Below, in pieces: positions 24,481-35,473 of a DNA stretch of 64,000 nt; within the stretch, counting starts at the first letter, position 1, and each line of letters begins with the position of its first letter. The notes beneath the pieces were generated by a model, which was not told the origin of the DNA, made no database searches, and saw only the letters and a list, made by a program, of their open reading frames with translations. The translations under genes and the position numbers were made by a program. Origin of the DNA: Dipteronia dyeriana. Its lineage: Eukaryota > Streptophyta > Magnoliopsida > Sapindales > Sapindaceae. The stretch covers positions 96,734,652 to 96,798,651 of the forward strand of contig CM065299.1 in assembly GCA_032871835.1 (NCBI GenBank). Reading direction: 5' to 3'.

Positions 24481-24709
24481 TATAAGCTGTTATTATAATC
24501 TTCTAATAAATTGGGTAGTGACAGTTTTAAAGTTTCCAAGTGTAAGTTTATGAGTTAGTTTTTCATTCAACTCTACACCACAACATTCGGTTTCTCATTT
24601 AAAAATAAAATTGGACCTCTTAATGTCCGGATCGGAACGGTGACAGTCTGCTTATTTATTTATTTATTTATATCATAGGCTTGTAATACACAACCCTATG
24701 TTATGTACA

Positions 24710-24850
24710 ATTCTACAGTGCAGCATGCAATTGTCATGACTGTGTTTAGTTAAGCTTTCTTAATTTTGGACTTGAAAAGTTTTTACAAGAGATTTATATT
24801 AAGAATCTACAATGCAGCATGCAATTATCATGACTGTACGTGTTTAGTTC
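24710..24850. repeat. Two-copy direct repeat of about 100 bp
   Basis: gcagcatgcaattgtcatga near 24720 recurs as gcagcatgcaattatcatga near 24814; both are preceded by tctaca and followed by tgtttagtt. Confidence 0.8.
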
Positions 24851-25570
24851 AAGACAGAAAATCATCAAGATATGATAAGATGGACTTTCCCAAACGTCAC
24901 TTCCTAAAAATGGTGTAAAAAAAAGAAAGGGTAATAATGTAATTTCAAGATGCTCAACCTATTAAGAACCATGAATGGTGTCTCTTTCTTGTATTGGGAC
25001 TATGACGTATCACCACCACTACAATTAAAGAAGTTATAAGTTGCCGAATCAGTAATCACACATTCACACCTAGGTTTTAATTATAAAGAGGACACACGAT
25101 CGATCGGTTGTCACTCACTCACTCACTCAGACTCACTCTGCAGAATTAATGAACAATATATGTATCACAGCAGGCAACATAATTGTGGAGATTAGATGTA
25201 AATTAATCACGTAAATTTTTTATTAAATCACTTAATGCAGGATGAGTTTACGTAAATAATCAGAGAGATGATTGTTTCTACAAACCGAGAAATGACTTTT
25301 AATATAGTAAAATATAATAGAAAATCTATCATTAGGAAGAAATTTGTACACTTTTCGCTATTTAACTTAATTTATTAAACAATCATTGAAGGCATATATT
25401 ATATATTTATAATTATGTTTTTAGTCCTACGTTTTTTTTTTAAATATATCACCTTTTTAACATGAATGATTTTTAAATTATCGAAAGTACTAGATTGTTT
25501 CAATCTTTAGAACGTTTGACATTATAATATAATATAATCATTCACAATGTTATTGACACGACTTTAACAA
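24851..25570. other. Intergenic stretch, no gene seen
   Basis: It contains a short CACT microsatellite (about 25110-25130) and otherwise unremarkable AT-rich sequence. Confidence 0.4.
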
Positions 25571-25574
25571 ACAA

Positions 25575-26132
25575 AACTTGTAGAACAAGTGGCTGAGTCT
25601 TATATGGTTTGGTGGGACCATCCTAAATATAAGATTAAATGACCTTAATTGAAGAGAATCGACGAGATCTTCAGAAGTCAAAACCTTCGGTGTTGAGACA
25701 CGTCCATTTTCGGTCAAATTCCATCATTTAGGTCTCGAAATCGTAATTTTTTCATTTTTTGGGAAATTTTTATTTTTATCATAAGTTGACTTTGACAAGC
25801 CAGAATCGTCTACCGTTAATTCCGGCTTGTTTATGGTCATTAGTATATTTTATTTCCGTAACTTTTGTGATTTCGCTATTTTTGACAGTTTCGCTATTTA
25901 TGCCAGCTTTTGATATGTAATCTCGTTTTTTGTCCAACAAGGATTCGGGTTAGGATCTTTCGCTTTAAATAGCCTTGTAAGCCGAAAGGCTCAGATAACT
26001 TATTATTCAATAAAATTTCTAAAGTTTTAACTTTATTCTGGTGTATTCCAGTTTTCAAAAGAATTTAGACGTCGGTCTAATTCTAGTTACGTTTTTACTG
26101 CGTCAAAACTAGACTGAATTCTCGTCATCTCA
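25575..26132 (+). mobile_element. 3' end of an LTR retrotransposon (pol tail plus LTR)
   Basis: At 25580-25640 a frame reads VEQVAESYMVWWDHPKYKIK and then stops, resembling the tail of a retrotransposon polyprotein, though the match is weak. The stretch 25694-26132 begins TGAGA and ends TCTCA, perfect 5-bp inverted ends of LTR form (TG...CA). It contains a TATA-like tttaaatag near 25967 and an AATAAA (ttcaataaaattt) near 26010, in the right order for U3-R-U5. The left LTR and body are missing, so this is a truncated relic. Confidence 0.5.
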
Positions 26133-27689
26133 TCGTTCAATAATTTAGTATATATAAAAGAAAAAAAGATACAAACAAAATAAGATTGTTGTTTGTCGGT
26201 ATAATGAAAGTAATTGACAAATTAAATTAAATATTTAAACCATATCGAGGTAATATTAACAATAGCTAAAAAAGTATCGAAAGTGTAAGTGTTTATCGAA
26301 AGAGTTAGGTCAAGTGCCTACTAACATATGAATATTTAAATTAATGTGAATAATATAGGTCGTTTTTCTTGTTGGTAGCTATCGGGCCACATTTTTCAAA
26401 GTTTTTAACCCAATCAATATTTTCTCGTACACCAAGTTGAAGTAAAATATACTCATTAAAATCTCAATCATCATTAAAAAGTCACAAAAAGATTAACAGT
26501 CTCGTCGGTTACAGCAAAATTTAAATGTAATTATATGAAAAAGTAAAGCAAATTCCTATTTATATACAGTTAACTTGATTCCAGATCATATATATATATT
26601 TTTTAAATTGTTACATCAAGTGATTGTGTTCGGATAAAAACAACCCTAAACACAGCTTCAGAATACCGTGAGGTAGCCTTGTAGCTCTAGTGCTGTGCTG
26701 AAAATCAGTGGAACTGATCACGATTCCCACTTACCCAGATAATATTATTCTCAAGATTGAGTCGAAATATATATATGGAATCGTATCCAGACACACCACC
26801 AATATGAGAATTGTTGGATATGTCCCAAAATAACCAAGTCAAGAAACTTCATAATGCTATGTATTTCCAACTTGCTTACTTTTTACTAACATTTACATTG
26901 TACGGTTTATAAATATTCCTTTCAATTTGAAAATATATCAACTTTAATTAGTTAAAAATATATATTCAAATCTAAGATCTTATCGGACTGTGTCTTCGCT
27001 TGTTTTAAAAGGTGAAAATTGAAAATTATCATTGTAAAAATTACGGTGTTTAATTGTGTTTTTATTTTTTTATTTTTCTACTCCTCAAAGTATAAATATG
27101 TAACTCACCTTTTACTTAATAAACAAGTTAAGTGTTAGCTAGAATCATATATATTTTACGAGACTTGTTTGACACGACCACCAAACTACTGGTTTTCAAC
27201 TGGACTGTCACACACCTGTTATTGTTGAATATTTTGATCGGTTAATTGATATCTTTAAGAGTTGTGTCGGTCAACTCTATACATGTAAAATCTATATGTA
27301 TCTTCTTGCACGTGGCATTTATTGTTTGTTGCGGCAAAAATGACAAATATGATATACAGCGCTGTACCAATATTTCGTTTTCATTGAATTTGAGGTTCTT
27401 GCTATACTAAAATTTTTCATTGCTTTCCTTTTTATAGTAAATTGTTTTTGTCCTAGAAAAGTGTATTTCAGTAAAAATTTCATAAAAATATATATCAACC
27501 ATCGGTCACCGGTACTGGGATTGCAAAATCTGATTAAGTGGCCACTACAAGAGTGCGACGTAGGCCAAAGTTGAAGGTGGAGAGTAGACCATATAATTAG
27601 TCCAAAAATTGACAAGTCCTTTTCCACTTGTTTATGTTATTTATTCCTTGATTAGTAGTCATCAAAGTCCAGTCACAAAATCACATTGC
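26133..27689. other. AT-rich intergenic stretch, no firm gene
   Basis: A minus-strand open frame at 27319-27627 includes CNPSTGDRW, faintly like the NPSTG motif of F-box-associated domains, but the rest does not support it. Nothing else was recognised. Confidence 0.4.
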
Positions 27690-27872
27690 ACCGAGGGATG
27701 AAGCCGGAATTCCAACTTTCGTCAAGTTTAGGGGTCAAACTCGATAATTTTTATTTTTGAGAAGTAAAAGAAAAAAATTCAATTAGTTATAAGAACTAAA
27801 AATGATTTTTTTAAAAGACAGCGGAGCCCGGGGCCGCAGACCCCTTCATATATAGTTTCGTCCATAATTACA
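27690..27872. repeat. Short dispersed repeat with GAAGCCGG / GCGGAGCCCGGGGCC ends
   Basis: The segment runs from gatgaagccggaattcc to agcggagcccggggccgc and tagtttcgtcc. This arrangement (GGCGAAGCC... then ...GGCTCCGCCCC-like) resembles dispersed repeats of other plant genomes; a related pair of ends bounds 40756-41285. The class is unknown. Confidence 0.4.
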
Positions 27873-27965
27873 CGACATGTTTATTTATCTTGTATTTTCT
27901 TTACATACCTCTTCATAGCTTTGTCTTTAATTATATCACGTGTTTATTTATCTTGTCTTTTACAT
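27845..27965. repeat. Two-copy direct repeat of about 60 bp
   Basis: cttcatatatagtttcgtcc ... tgtttatttatcttgt is repeated as cttcatagctttgtct ... tgtttatttatcttgt. Confidence 0.65.
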
Positions 27966-30460
27966 TATATTATGTCGATTTTAATTGTTCGAATTCGAAG
28001 ATTTGAACATCACAGCATTTTAAATCGACATACACTAATTAATTAGATCATCAGGATCACTCGTTCGGAGAGCGACAGAAACAAGTCGGCTTGATTTGGC
28101 AGTATAATTGCAACCAATAGATGAATAGAAGCATACGTTATGAATGATGTAAATCAGTAGGTACATTAGCAGATTCCAAATTGCTTCATGAATTTTTATG
28201 TGTTATCGTTCTCAGCAGAAAAAGGCTACAAAACTATTAGCTTTCAAGGGCCCCAAAACAGCTTACTTTCTCGATGTGGTAATTGGAGATTGATATCAAC
28301 AATCGGCATTGCTGTCTAGAAAAGGTCAAAGCCATTCCACTTGCCTTATCTAGATCGACATTAGATATTGACAGTGATTTTCTTTTTAAAACTATATATA
28401 TATATCTTTTTACCGATATATTCGTTTGATATTTGAGTTATAAAAATATTCATTCGGTTGTATAATATCATAAGTTTGAATCGTATTCATAGAAAGTGAT
28501 AATATGATATATTAAGAAGAACTACTACTTTCCTTTGTTTTTTTTTTTAATATTTGTTTGAATTATACCTAGTTACAAATTTATCTCTATTTTAGGTTAA
28601 ATATATTTAAATGTTTTAAAACATAGATTTCAAAATATAAATCGATAATATCAAATCATAAAGTAATAAAGAATGCATATCACCTCTTAACAAAGTTAGT
28701 AATATATTAATATACATTTTTTATACCTTTTTTTATGTAAATGTTGTGGGATAGATATTATGATCAAATGTATATTATCTGATCTCGATAATTACCGACA
28801 ATCCTAAAACATTAAAAAAAAAACACTTATACGGCTTTCACACTCCAAATGATAAATGCCCACCTTTTTTTTACCCGATTGTGATTCTTTGAAGATAAGG
28901 CGCCTAAACAAATTACTCACACAACACTACTTTATAAAAAGCTTTATCAAATTAACCTCGATATTTTAAATTAAAATAAAATACCATACAATGAGCATTG
29001 AAGAACCAATATTTATCACTGCCCAACTTCAATTTATTTATTAGACTATATTTCAAATACAATGCTAATTTGTCAATATTATAATTTGATATAAAGTAAA
29101 AAAAAAATACTTCAATACAATATTAAATATTGTACTAAATTTAGCATATACTATTAATATTATTTTTTAATTATAAAAATAGCATTATATAATTATATTG
29201 AATATATTAATTGTTAATTTTTATAATTTTAAATAATAAAAAATATTATATAAATCAAATATATTAATTATATTTATTGATTTCTAATATTTTAAATAAA
29301 ATTATATATTAAAATACAGTACTAAAATAATATATTAAATATAATATTTTACTAAATTTAGTATTAATATTGATATATGGATGGAAGATGATGTAAAATA
29401 GGGTGAACACTGAGAATTTTCGGATCTTGGAAAAAATACAAGTGTTGGAAAACGAAAGCTAGAGTGATGTTAATTTATATTTTAATGCTTTAACGCACGT
29501 GATACACGTTTTTCTCACTGTTGTATGTTTCCCTCCAAACCAGAGCCCACTCGCTTCATTGCCGACTAATAAGGCCTCTCGTGAGTATTGTCTCGATTGT
29601 ACAACAAATCCCATTTACTTCAGTGGCAAATCTATGGTCCTGCTTGAACATTCTTGAGAAACATCAAACACCCATCAAAATCTTTTTTTTTTTTTTTTTA
29701 ACTGAATTGAATCTGAAATTCGGTATTTTAATATCAAAAAATGTTAAAATCTTTAATATCAGTTAATATTTCTAAAATATGAGAAATTTTATATGAAGCA
29801 CTATAAATCTATAATTGATGTATCAAATACTCGTTATTTTAGTGGGTTGAGACTTATATTTGGTGACGGAGTTAGAAATACAATCAAGAAAATAAAAAGG
29901 GTGTTAAAATGAAATAAAAAATATAAAGATAAAATTGTAATTTCATAAACATTTTAAATTTTTTGAAAGAAGAGGATCATGGCTCCTGTGCCCTGTGGGC
30001 CTCCCTCCCTCCCTCCCTCCATCTATGCTTAAACTCTCCATATACCCACCAAAGTTTAAGTGTTCACATTCTGTACATATATTGTCTATAAACCGTAATA
30101 ATTAACTGTTGATAGACCTCTCCCGATCTTGAATGGTGGCTTCTTTCGATTAAGCCTGATACGTGTACGTTCACCATCGATCCATCACCAGTCCACTCAT
30201 CAAAGACACTTTTACTTATTTAATATGCGAAACAAGGTACGATTTAGAAGCTAATGTTAATCAATAAAAAGGAAAAGCTAAAAGCAGAAGCTAAATCGAT
30301 ATGTTATTGGTTACTTTAGGGTGGTGATTGGGTAGAATTCCAAAATAGGTATTGCAATTTTTATTGGCTGCTTTAGACCATGTTTAGGCAAATTTTCCTA
30401 TTGGGGTTTCGGTCTTATCTGTTTAAAGTTTTGTCTCAGCTCTTCTCACAGGTCACCAAC
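27966..30460. other. AT-rich intergenic stretch, no gene seen
   Basis: It includes a CCCT microsatellite (about 29999-30021) and a poly-T run near 29683. The open frame at 29521-29766 (+) gave no recognisable domain. The stretch ends next to the left flank of the large MULE. Confidence 0.4.
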
Positions 30461-30474
30461 TCACAATTCACAAT
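30461..30474. repeat. Candidate target-site duplication of KI-MULE, left copy
   Basis: tcacaattcacaat, identical to 39140-39153. It contains a 7-bp internal repeat (attcaca), so only about 9-10 bp of it may be true duplication. Confidence 0.5.
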
Positions 30475-30904
30475 TGGTCTCGAAAAATAAATGGCACTAT
30501 TTCATAGGGATGTTGTGTAAATATCAACAGTTTAGTAATGTAAGTTTAAAAGACACTATTTAACGTAAAGAGACGAGAATACCCCGATAAAATTGAAAAA
30601 GAGAGAAAGTTATCGTTTTGTGAGTCTGAGAAAAGCAACAGTGAGAAAGAAACCGACGACAACGAAATCGACGGTGAGGAAATCGACAACTTATTGACCG
30701 GAACGGGAATACAATACATTTCGTAGCGATTGATAGAGATAAGTTCAGTTTGTTTTATTTATCGATTTGTTGTTGATAACTTATCATTGCATTTTAGACT
30801 TGTTCTGTTGATTGAAATTGTAGATTAGGGTTTACAATGGTTGTGGTTTTGGTTTGGGTTTGAAATGAGGTTGAATATGTTATGAGGAAGATGAAATTGT
30901 GATA

Positions 30905-31955
30905 TCGAGCATTTTTATTTTTATTTTTAGAAAAATCGAGAATATTTCAAGCGAAATCGAGGAAATTTTATTGAAAGATTCGAGGAAATTTATCATTCGA
31001 GAACATTTTAAAAGTATCGAGAATATTTTTAAAGGATTGAGAAATTGTTTTAAACGATCTATAATATTTTTCTAACGATCGAGAATGTTTTTCAAAGTGA
31101 TCGAGCTTTTGTTAAATAATCGAGAAGATTTTTCAAAGAATCAAGAGGTTTTTCAAAGGATCGAGAATTGATCGAGAATGTTTTTCAAAGAGATCGAGCT
31201 TTTGTTAAATGATCGAGAAGATTTTTCAAAGAATCGAGAGGTTTTTCAAAGGATCGATACTATTTTCAATGGATTGAGAATTTTTTAAAACGATCGAGAA
31301 TGTTTTTCAAAGGATTGAGATTTTTTAAAATGATCGAGAAGAGAAGATTTTTAATCGAATCGAGAAGATTTATCAAAGAATCGAGAGGTTTTTAAAAATA
31401 TCGAGACTATTTTCAAAGGATCGATAATTTTTTCAAATGATCGAGAATAATTTTGTGACGATCGAGAATGTTTTTGAAAGGGTCCAGATTTTATAAAATG
31501 ATCGAGAAGATTTTTCAAAGAATCGAGAAGTTTTTCAAACGATCGAGACTATTTTCAAATGATCGAGAATTTTTTCTAATGATCGAGAATTTTTTATAAT
31601 GATCGAGAATGTTTTTGAAAGGGTCGAGATATTTTAAAATGATCGAGAAGATTTTTTAAAGAATCGACAGGTTTTTCAAAGGACCGAGAATGTTTATAAA
31701 CGATCGAGAATGTTTTTGAAAGGGTCGAGATTTTATAAAATGATCGAGAGGATTTTTCAATTAATCGAGAGGTTTTTCAAAGGTTCGAGACTATTTTCAA
31801 AGGATCGAGAGGTTTTTCAAAGGATCGAGACTAATTTGAAAGGATCGAGACTATTTGCAAAGGATCGAGAACGTTTTCAAAGGAACGAGAACTTTTGCAA
31901 AGGATCGAGAACGTTTTCAAAGTATCGAGATTTTGTTTCAAACGATCGAGAATAT
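30905..31955 (+). repeat. Left GATCGAGAA...TTTTCAAA tandem array of KI-MULE
   Basis: Dozens of degenerate units of about 20-30 bp follow the pattern GATCGAGAATxTTTTTCAAAG. GATCGAG is the most constant part and A/T tracts vary. The array ends just before the ULP1-like coding region. The open frame 31710-31997 is a by-product of the repeat. Confidence 0.9.
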
Positions 31956-32508
31956 TTTATATTTTTTTTGCAGTTTACTGATGTATTGTTTCTATGATAT
32001 TGCAGATGACGAGCCGTTTGAAGGAATTGCTTAAAACTCCCGAGGGAGATTGGTTCAAGGGAAAATTGACCCGACACGACTATTTTGAAGCCCTCGCCCA
32101 TATATACGATGTACTTAATCGGGTCCCTGAAGAGTTTACCGTTGAGGATCGGCGTCGGTTCATGGCCTCCTATTTTGGGCATTTCATGTCGATGCACCAG
32201 GAGCTGAAGTTTTCGGGTGGTGTTATTCATCAGCTGCTGTTGCGGGAGTTGGACCATGACTGGCCGACAGATGAGATGCGGTTCTTGTTAGGGAACCATG
32301 TGGTCAAGTTTTTGAAGGTGAAATTTAGCCTCATCACCGGATTACGTTTTGGAGTTGTACCGGACACGAGTATGTATGTTGCAATTGAGAATGACATACA
32401 TCAACGGTACTTTCCTGCACATGATGAGGTATCGTTGGATGACTTGAGAGTTGTTCTTACCCGCGAAAAGTTTCAACAAGCGTACGATGCTGTGAAGTTG
32501 TGCCTCAT

Positions 32509-32606
32509 TAACGCATGCTTGAATGAAAATATAGAATGCCTTCGATGTGTTCCCGTGGGGTGCCCACGTCTATAGGCATTCTATATTTTCATTCAAGCAT
32601 GCGTTA
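32509..32606. repeat. Perfect 33-bp inverted repeat with 32-bp loop
   Basis: Left arm 32509-32541 and right arm 32574-32606 are exact reverse complements. The right arm lies in good coding sequence (HSIFSFKHAL), while the left arm reads as nonsense in the protein. The left arm is therefore an inverted copy of the right, and DUF1985-type sequence expected between CLI and the FPWGAHV motif is missing. Confidence 0.95.
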
Positions 32607-33499
32607 CCGCGACGTCGTGAAGAAAGACGCCAACAGTCACAGGGCGATGTTGGACATTCCATGGTGGGGTACAACATCTACGGTCTATCACATGCCTTTT
32701 GGGTAAGAAATTTGATTTCCAACATGCACATTACATTTCTAATCCAAAATATTTTTTTACTTATGACTGTACTTATTTTTGAAGCAGATATTTACTTTCG
32801 AGGTGATCTCCCAATTGGGCGTCTATTTCGGGACTCGAAGGGTTACAGACCTTTGTCCTCGTATGTTGAAGTGGGAGTTGACGAAACAACTCAGAGGGAA
32901 GAAGCTTGACAAGATTTTTAGTGTTGGGGTAATTAATTTATTTGTTAATCGTATGTTATATTACTTACTATAAGTAACAATGACATTCATCTAACTACGC
33001 TTTCAGATGTCTGCGAGGACGGAAATCGTGCCCACGACAGCTGAGGCGGTGGCACCGTACTTCGCAAGCCTAAGTGAAGGAGGGAACTCGTATGTGCAGA
33101 ACGACAGGGTTTACTTTCCTACTGTCCCTGATCCGACTACAACGGCAGTTCATCCCGATACAGGGGATTTACGTGCAGGCGTTGGACTTGATGGGGAGGT
33201 AAGTTGAGATGGTAGTTTTTTTTTACCAGATGACGCATGATTGTTTTAGTATTAACAATGTTGCCTAATTTCATTCCCGTTTAGAACAGCAGTTGAACGA
33301 GTTGCGTGAAACCCTCCGAAAGAGTGAGGTTGATCAACAACAACAACACCGGGAGTTGCTGGAGTTGACCCGGAAGAGCGAGGAGGATCGACAACAACAA
33401 CATAGGGAGTTGCTTGCATTGATCGGGGGCTTTCAGGGCTTCAGGCCACATATGTATGAGCATACACATGATCCACATACCGGAGAGGCAGATCTGGAG

Positions 33500-33780
33500 A
33501 GTGGGGCTCAGTCTCCCCCTCCCCCTCCTCCTCCTCCTCCTCTTCCTCTTCCCCCTCAGAGTGAGCAGCAGACCCCCCCTCCAGCTCATAGCGATTCCCA
33601 GGCTCCCCTTCCACTTTGGAGAGAGCAGCAGGCTCCCCCTCCACCGATGAACTAGCAGCAGGCTCCCCCTTCTCCTCCACCTCCGAGCAAGGAACCTGCC
33701 CCTCATCCCCCTCGGGGAGATGAGCATGCACCCCCTCCACCACCTCTCCTCGAGCAGCAGGCTCCCCCTCCCCCATCTTT
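33500..33780 (+). repeat. CCCCCTCC-rich proline-coding tract
   Basis: Repeated QQAPPPPP-type units encode a low-complexity proline-rich linker in the ULP1-like protein. On the minus strand the tract gives spurious Glu/Gly-rich frames. Confidence 0.8.
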
Positions 33781-35204
33781 ATCTCAGCATACCCCAGCGG
33801 GGGGAGTTCGACAGCAGAGGCGTGTACTGAAGCGCGGTTGGCAGTTGCTTAGCCCGTACACAGATCCGTGCCGAGCTAAGAGGGCGAGGGTAATACTAGA
33901 GGGACCTGAGTATGTATTTAATCCTAGGAACTGGTGGACTGTGACCAGTTGAAGGCTTACCGAGCCTTCAAAAAGAACGTAAACGGGGAACTGTAAGCAA
34001 ATTTCTTTGTTATTTAGGTGGCAGTTTTTCTTATAATGCATTATATAAATGTGTAGTTGATGGAACATTAAAACAGACGTGATGTTGATTTGCTTACCCC
34101 GGTTGATGTTGTATTGTTCCATCGGTTGCATACCAACTTCATGGATGTTGCTGATGATGTACGTGGGACCGTACCGTAAATTCTGTTTATAGTATTTGTT
34201 TTAGATGTGTAAGCCTCATAGCATATCTTTACGTGTTTATATTCCCAACATATGGACGCGTACCTACATAATTTTTGGAAGCGTCAATGGGCTTTTCCGA
34301 ATGTGTACAGTCAGATGACCAACATATTGGACTCGTAATTTTTTGTTAGTATTGAAATTAGTAATGATTACGCATGCTTGTAGATTTGTATGGAAAATAG
34401 TAATAACTTTGAGTTTGTGTTTCTACAGTCCTTTCTGGAGCACCAGTACAGAAAAATGATGCCTTGTGATTCTCGCGGGCAAATCATCCCGAGAAGTTGA
34501 AATGTTTTGAGGTCGTGGTGGAAGGATGACGACCTTACGATGGTTCTTGGGGGTACCCCGAATGGATGTCGTCCGTGACACGAGGTTGACATGGTAAGTG
34601 TTAATTGACATAGTTTGCAATTGTATATATAGTTGTCTTTATACATCCTAACACATGCTGTTTACATTTACATGTCTTGATACCGTGCAACATTGGGTGT
34701 CAACATTGGCTACTGGTGGCTGTGGACCTCACATGCGGGAAGATGTTCATAGTCGACCCCTGGAGACAGGAAGTCTCAGCTCATATCCGGAAGCAGCAAA
34801 TAGCCCCGTTGCGCTACTTTGTGCCCTCGATGTTGTATCAGGCTGGGTTTCATATTGCACGACCAGCTAGACTTAAGAAATTTGAGATGATAAGTAAGTC
34901 GTTTGATGTCAGCGTGGTGTCGGAAAAACATGTCCCCCAGCAGAAGAAATCGTAAGACATTTCGTAATAGTAACTTTAAAATTATATTATTATAAACCTA
35001 ATGTTTTATGAACGCTTTTTAATATGTCCAACTGCAGGGGTAACTGTGGTCCCCACACGTTGAGATTGATCTAGTTTTTACTGGCGGACAAAAAGGATTT
35101 CGATTGGTCGGAAGACTAAATGGGGATCATTCGGGAGAAGATGACCATTGAAATATTTGCAAACTCCCAACCGGTTTAGATTTATGTAGTTATTCATTTG
35201 TATA

Positions 35205-35345
35205 CGTACCAATTATTTTGTATATGTACCAATTATTTTGTATATTTACAATATCTTTTGTATATGTACCAATTGTTTTGTATATGTACCAATTGTTTTG
35301 TATATGTCCCAATTCTTTTGTATATTTACCAATTTTTTGTATAAA
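35205..35345. repeat. About 20-bp tandem repeat between the convergent genes
   Basis: Units of the form GTATATGTACCAATTATTTT recur about seven times. They begin about 25 bp after the stop of the ULP1-like gene and end before the MURA gene's 3' end at 35474. Location suggests a shared 3'UTR/termination zone; this is inference. Confidence 0.8.
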
Positions 35346-35473
35346 AATGTTTACATTTGTATATATACAAATCATATTTAAATACAATTGCATTTCAGTC
35401 TCAAATCAAATTTAAATACAATTGCATTTTCGTTAATGAACAAGTCATACGAGTTCATATTATCACAATGTCA

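Larger units (their letters stand above)
32006..35179 (+). pseudogene. ULP1-like (C48) cysteine protease pseudogene with DUF1985-type N-terminus
   Basis: The start is MTSRLKELLKTPEGDW at 32006 (an in-frame ATG also lies at 31994). The N-terminal part resembles DUF1985 (EMRFLLGNHVVKFLKVKFSL ... then FPWGAHVYRHSIFSFKHAL and YNIYGLSHAFW). It is followed by exons at about 32788-32930 and 33007-33200, a Gln-rich coiled coil (33290-33430), a proline-rich linker (33500-33780) and basic RRVLKRGW. The protease core has QHWLLVAVDL with the catalytic His at 34704, FIVDPW with Asp at 34755, and GNCGPHTLRLI with the nucleophile Cys at 35045. So the triad survives. Breaks: an inverted duplication at 32509-32606, frameshifts, TAG at 33653 in the linker, and TAG plus TAA after the Cys. 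ULP1 enzymes process SUMO; the role inside KI elements is unknown. Confidence 0.8.

Noticed and set aside
27319..27627. Possible F-box-associated protein fragment (CNPSTGDRW)
   Set aside because: Only one short motif agrees; the rest of the frame has no F-box or kelch pattern, so it was not called as a gene.
33281..33776. Minus-strand Glu/Gly- and Arg/Leu-rich open frames
   Set aside because: They are shadows of the proline-rich CCCCCTCC tract of the + strand ULP1-like gene.
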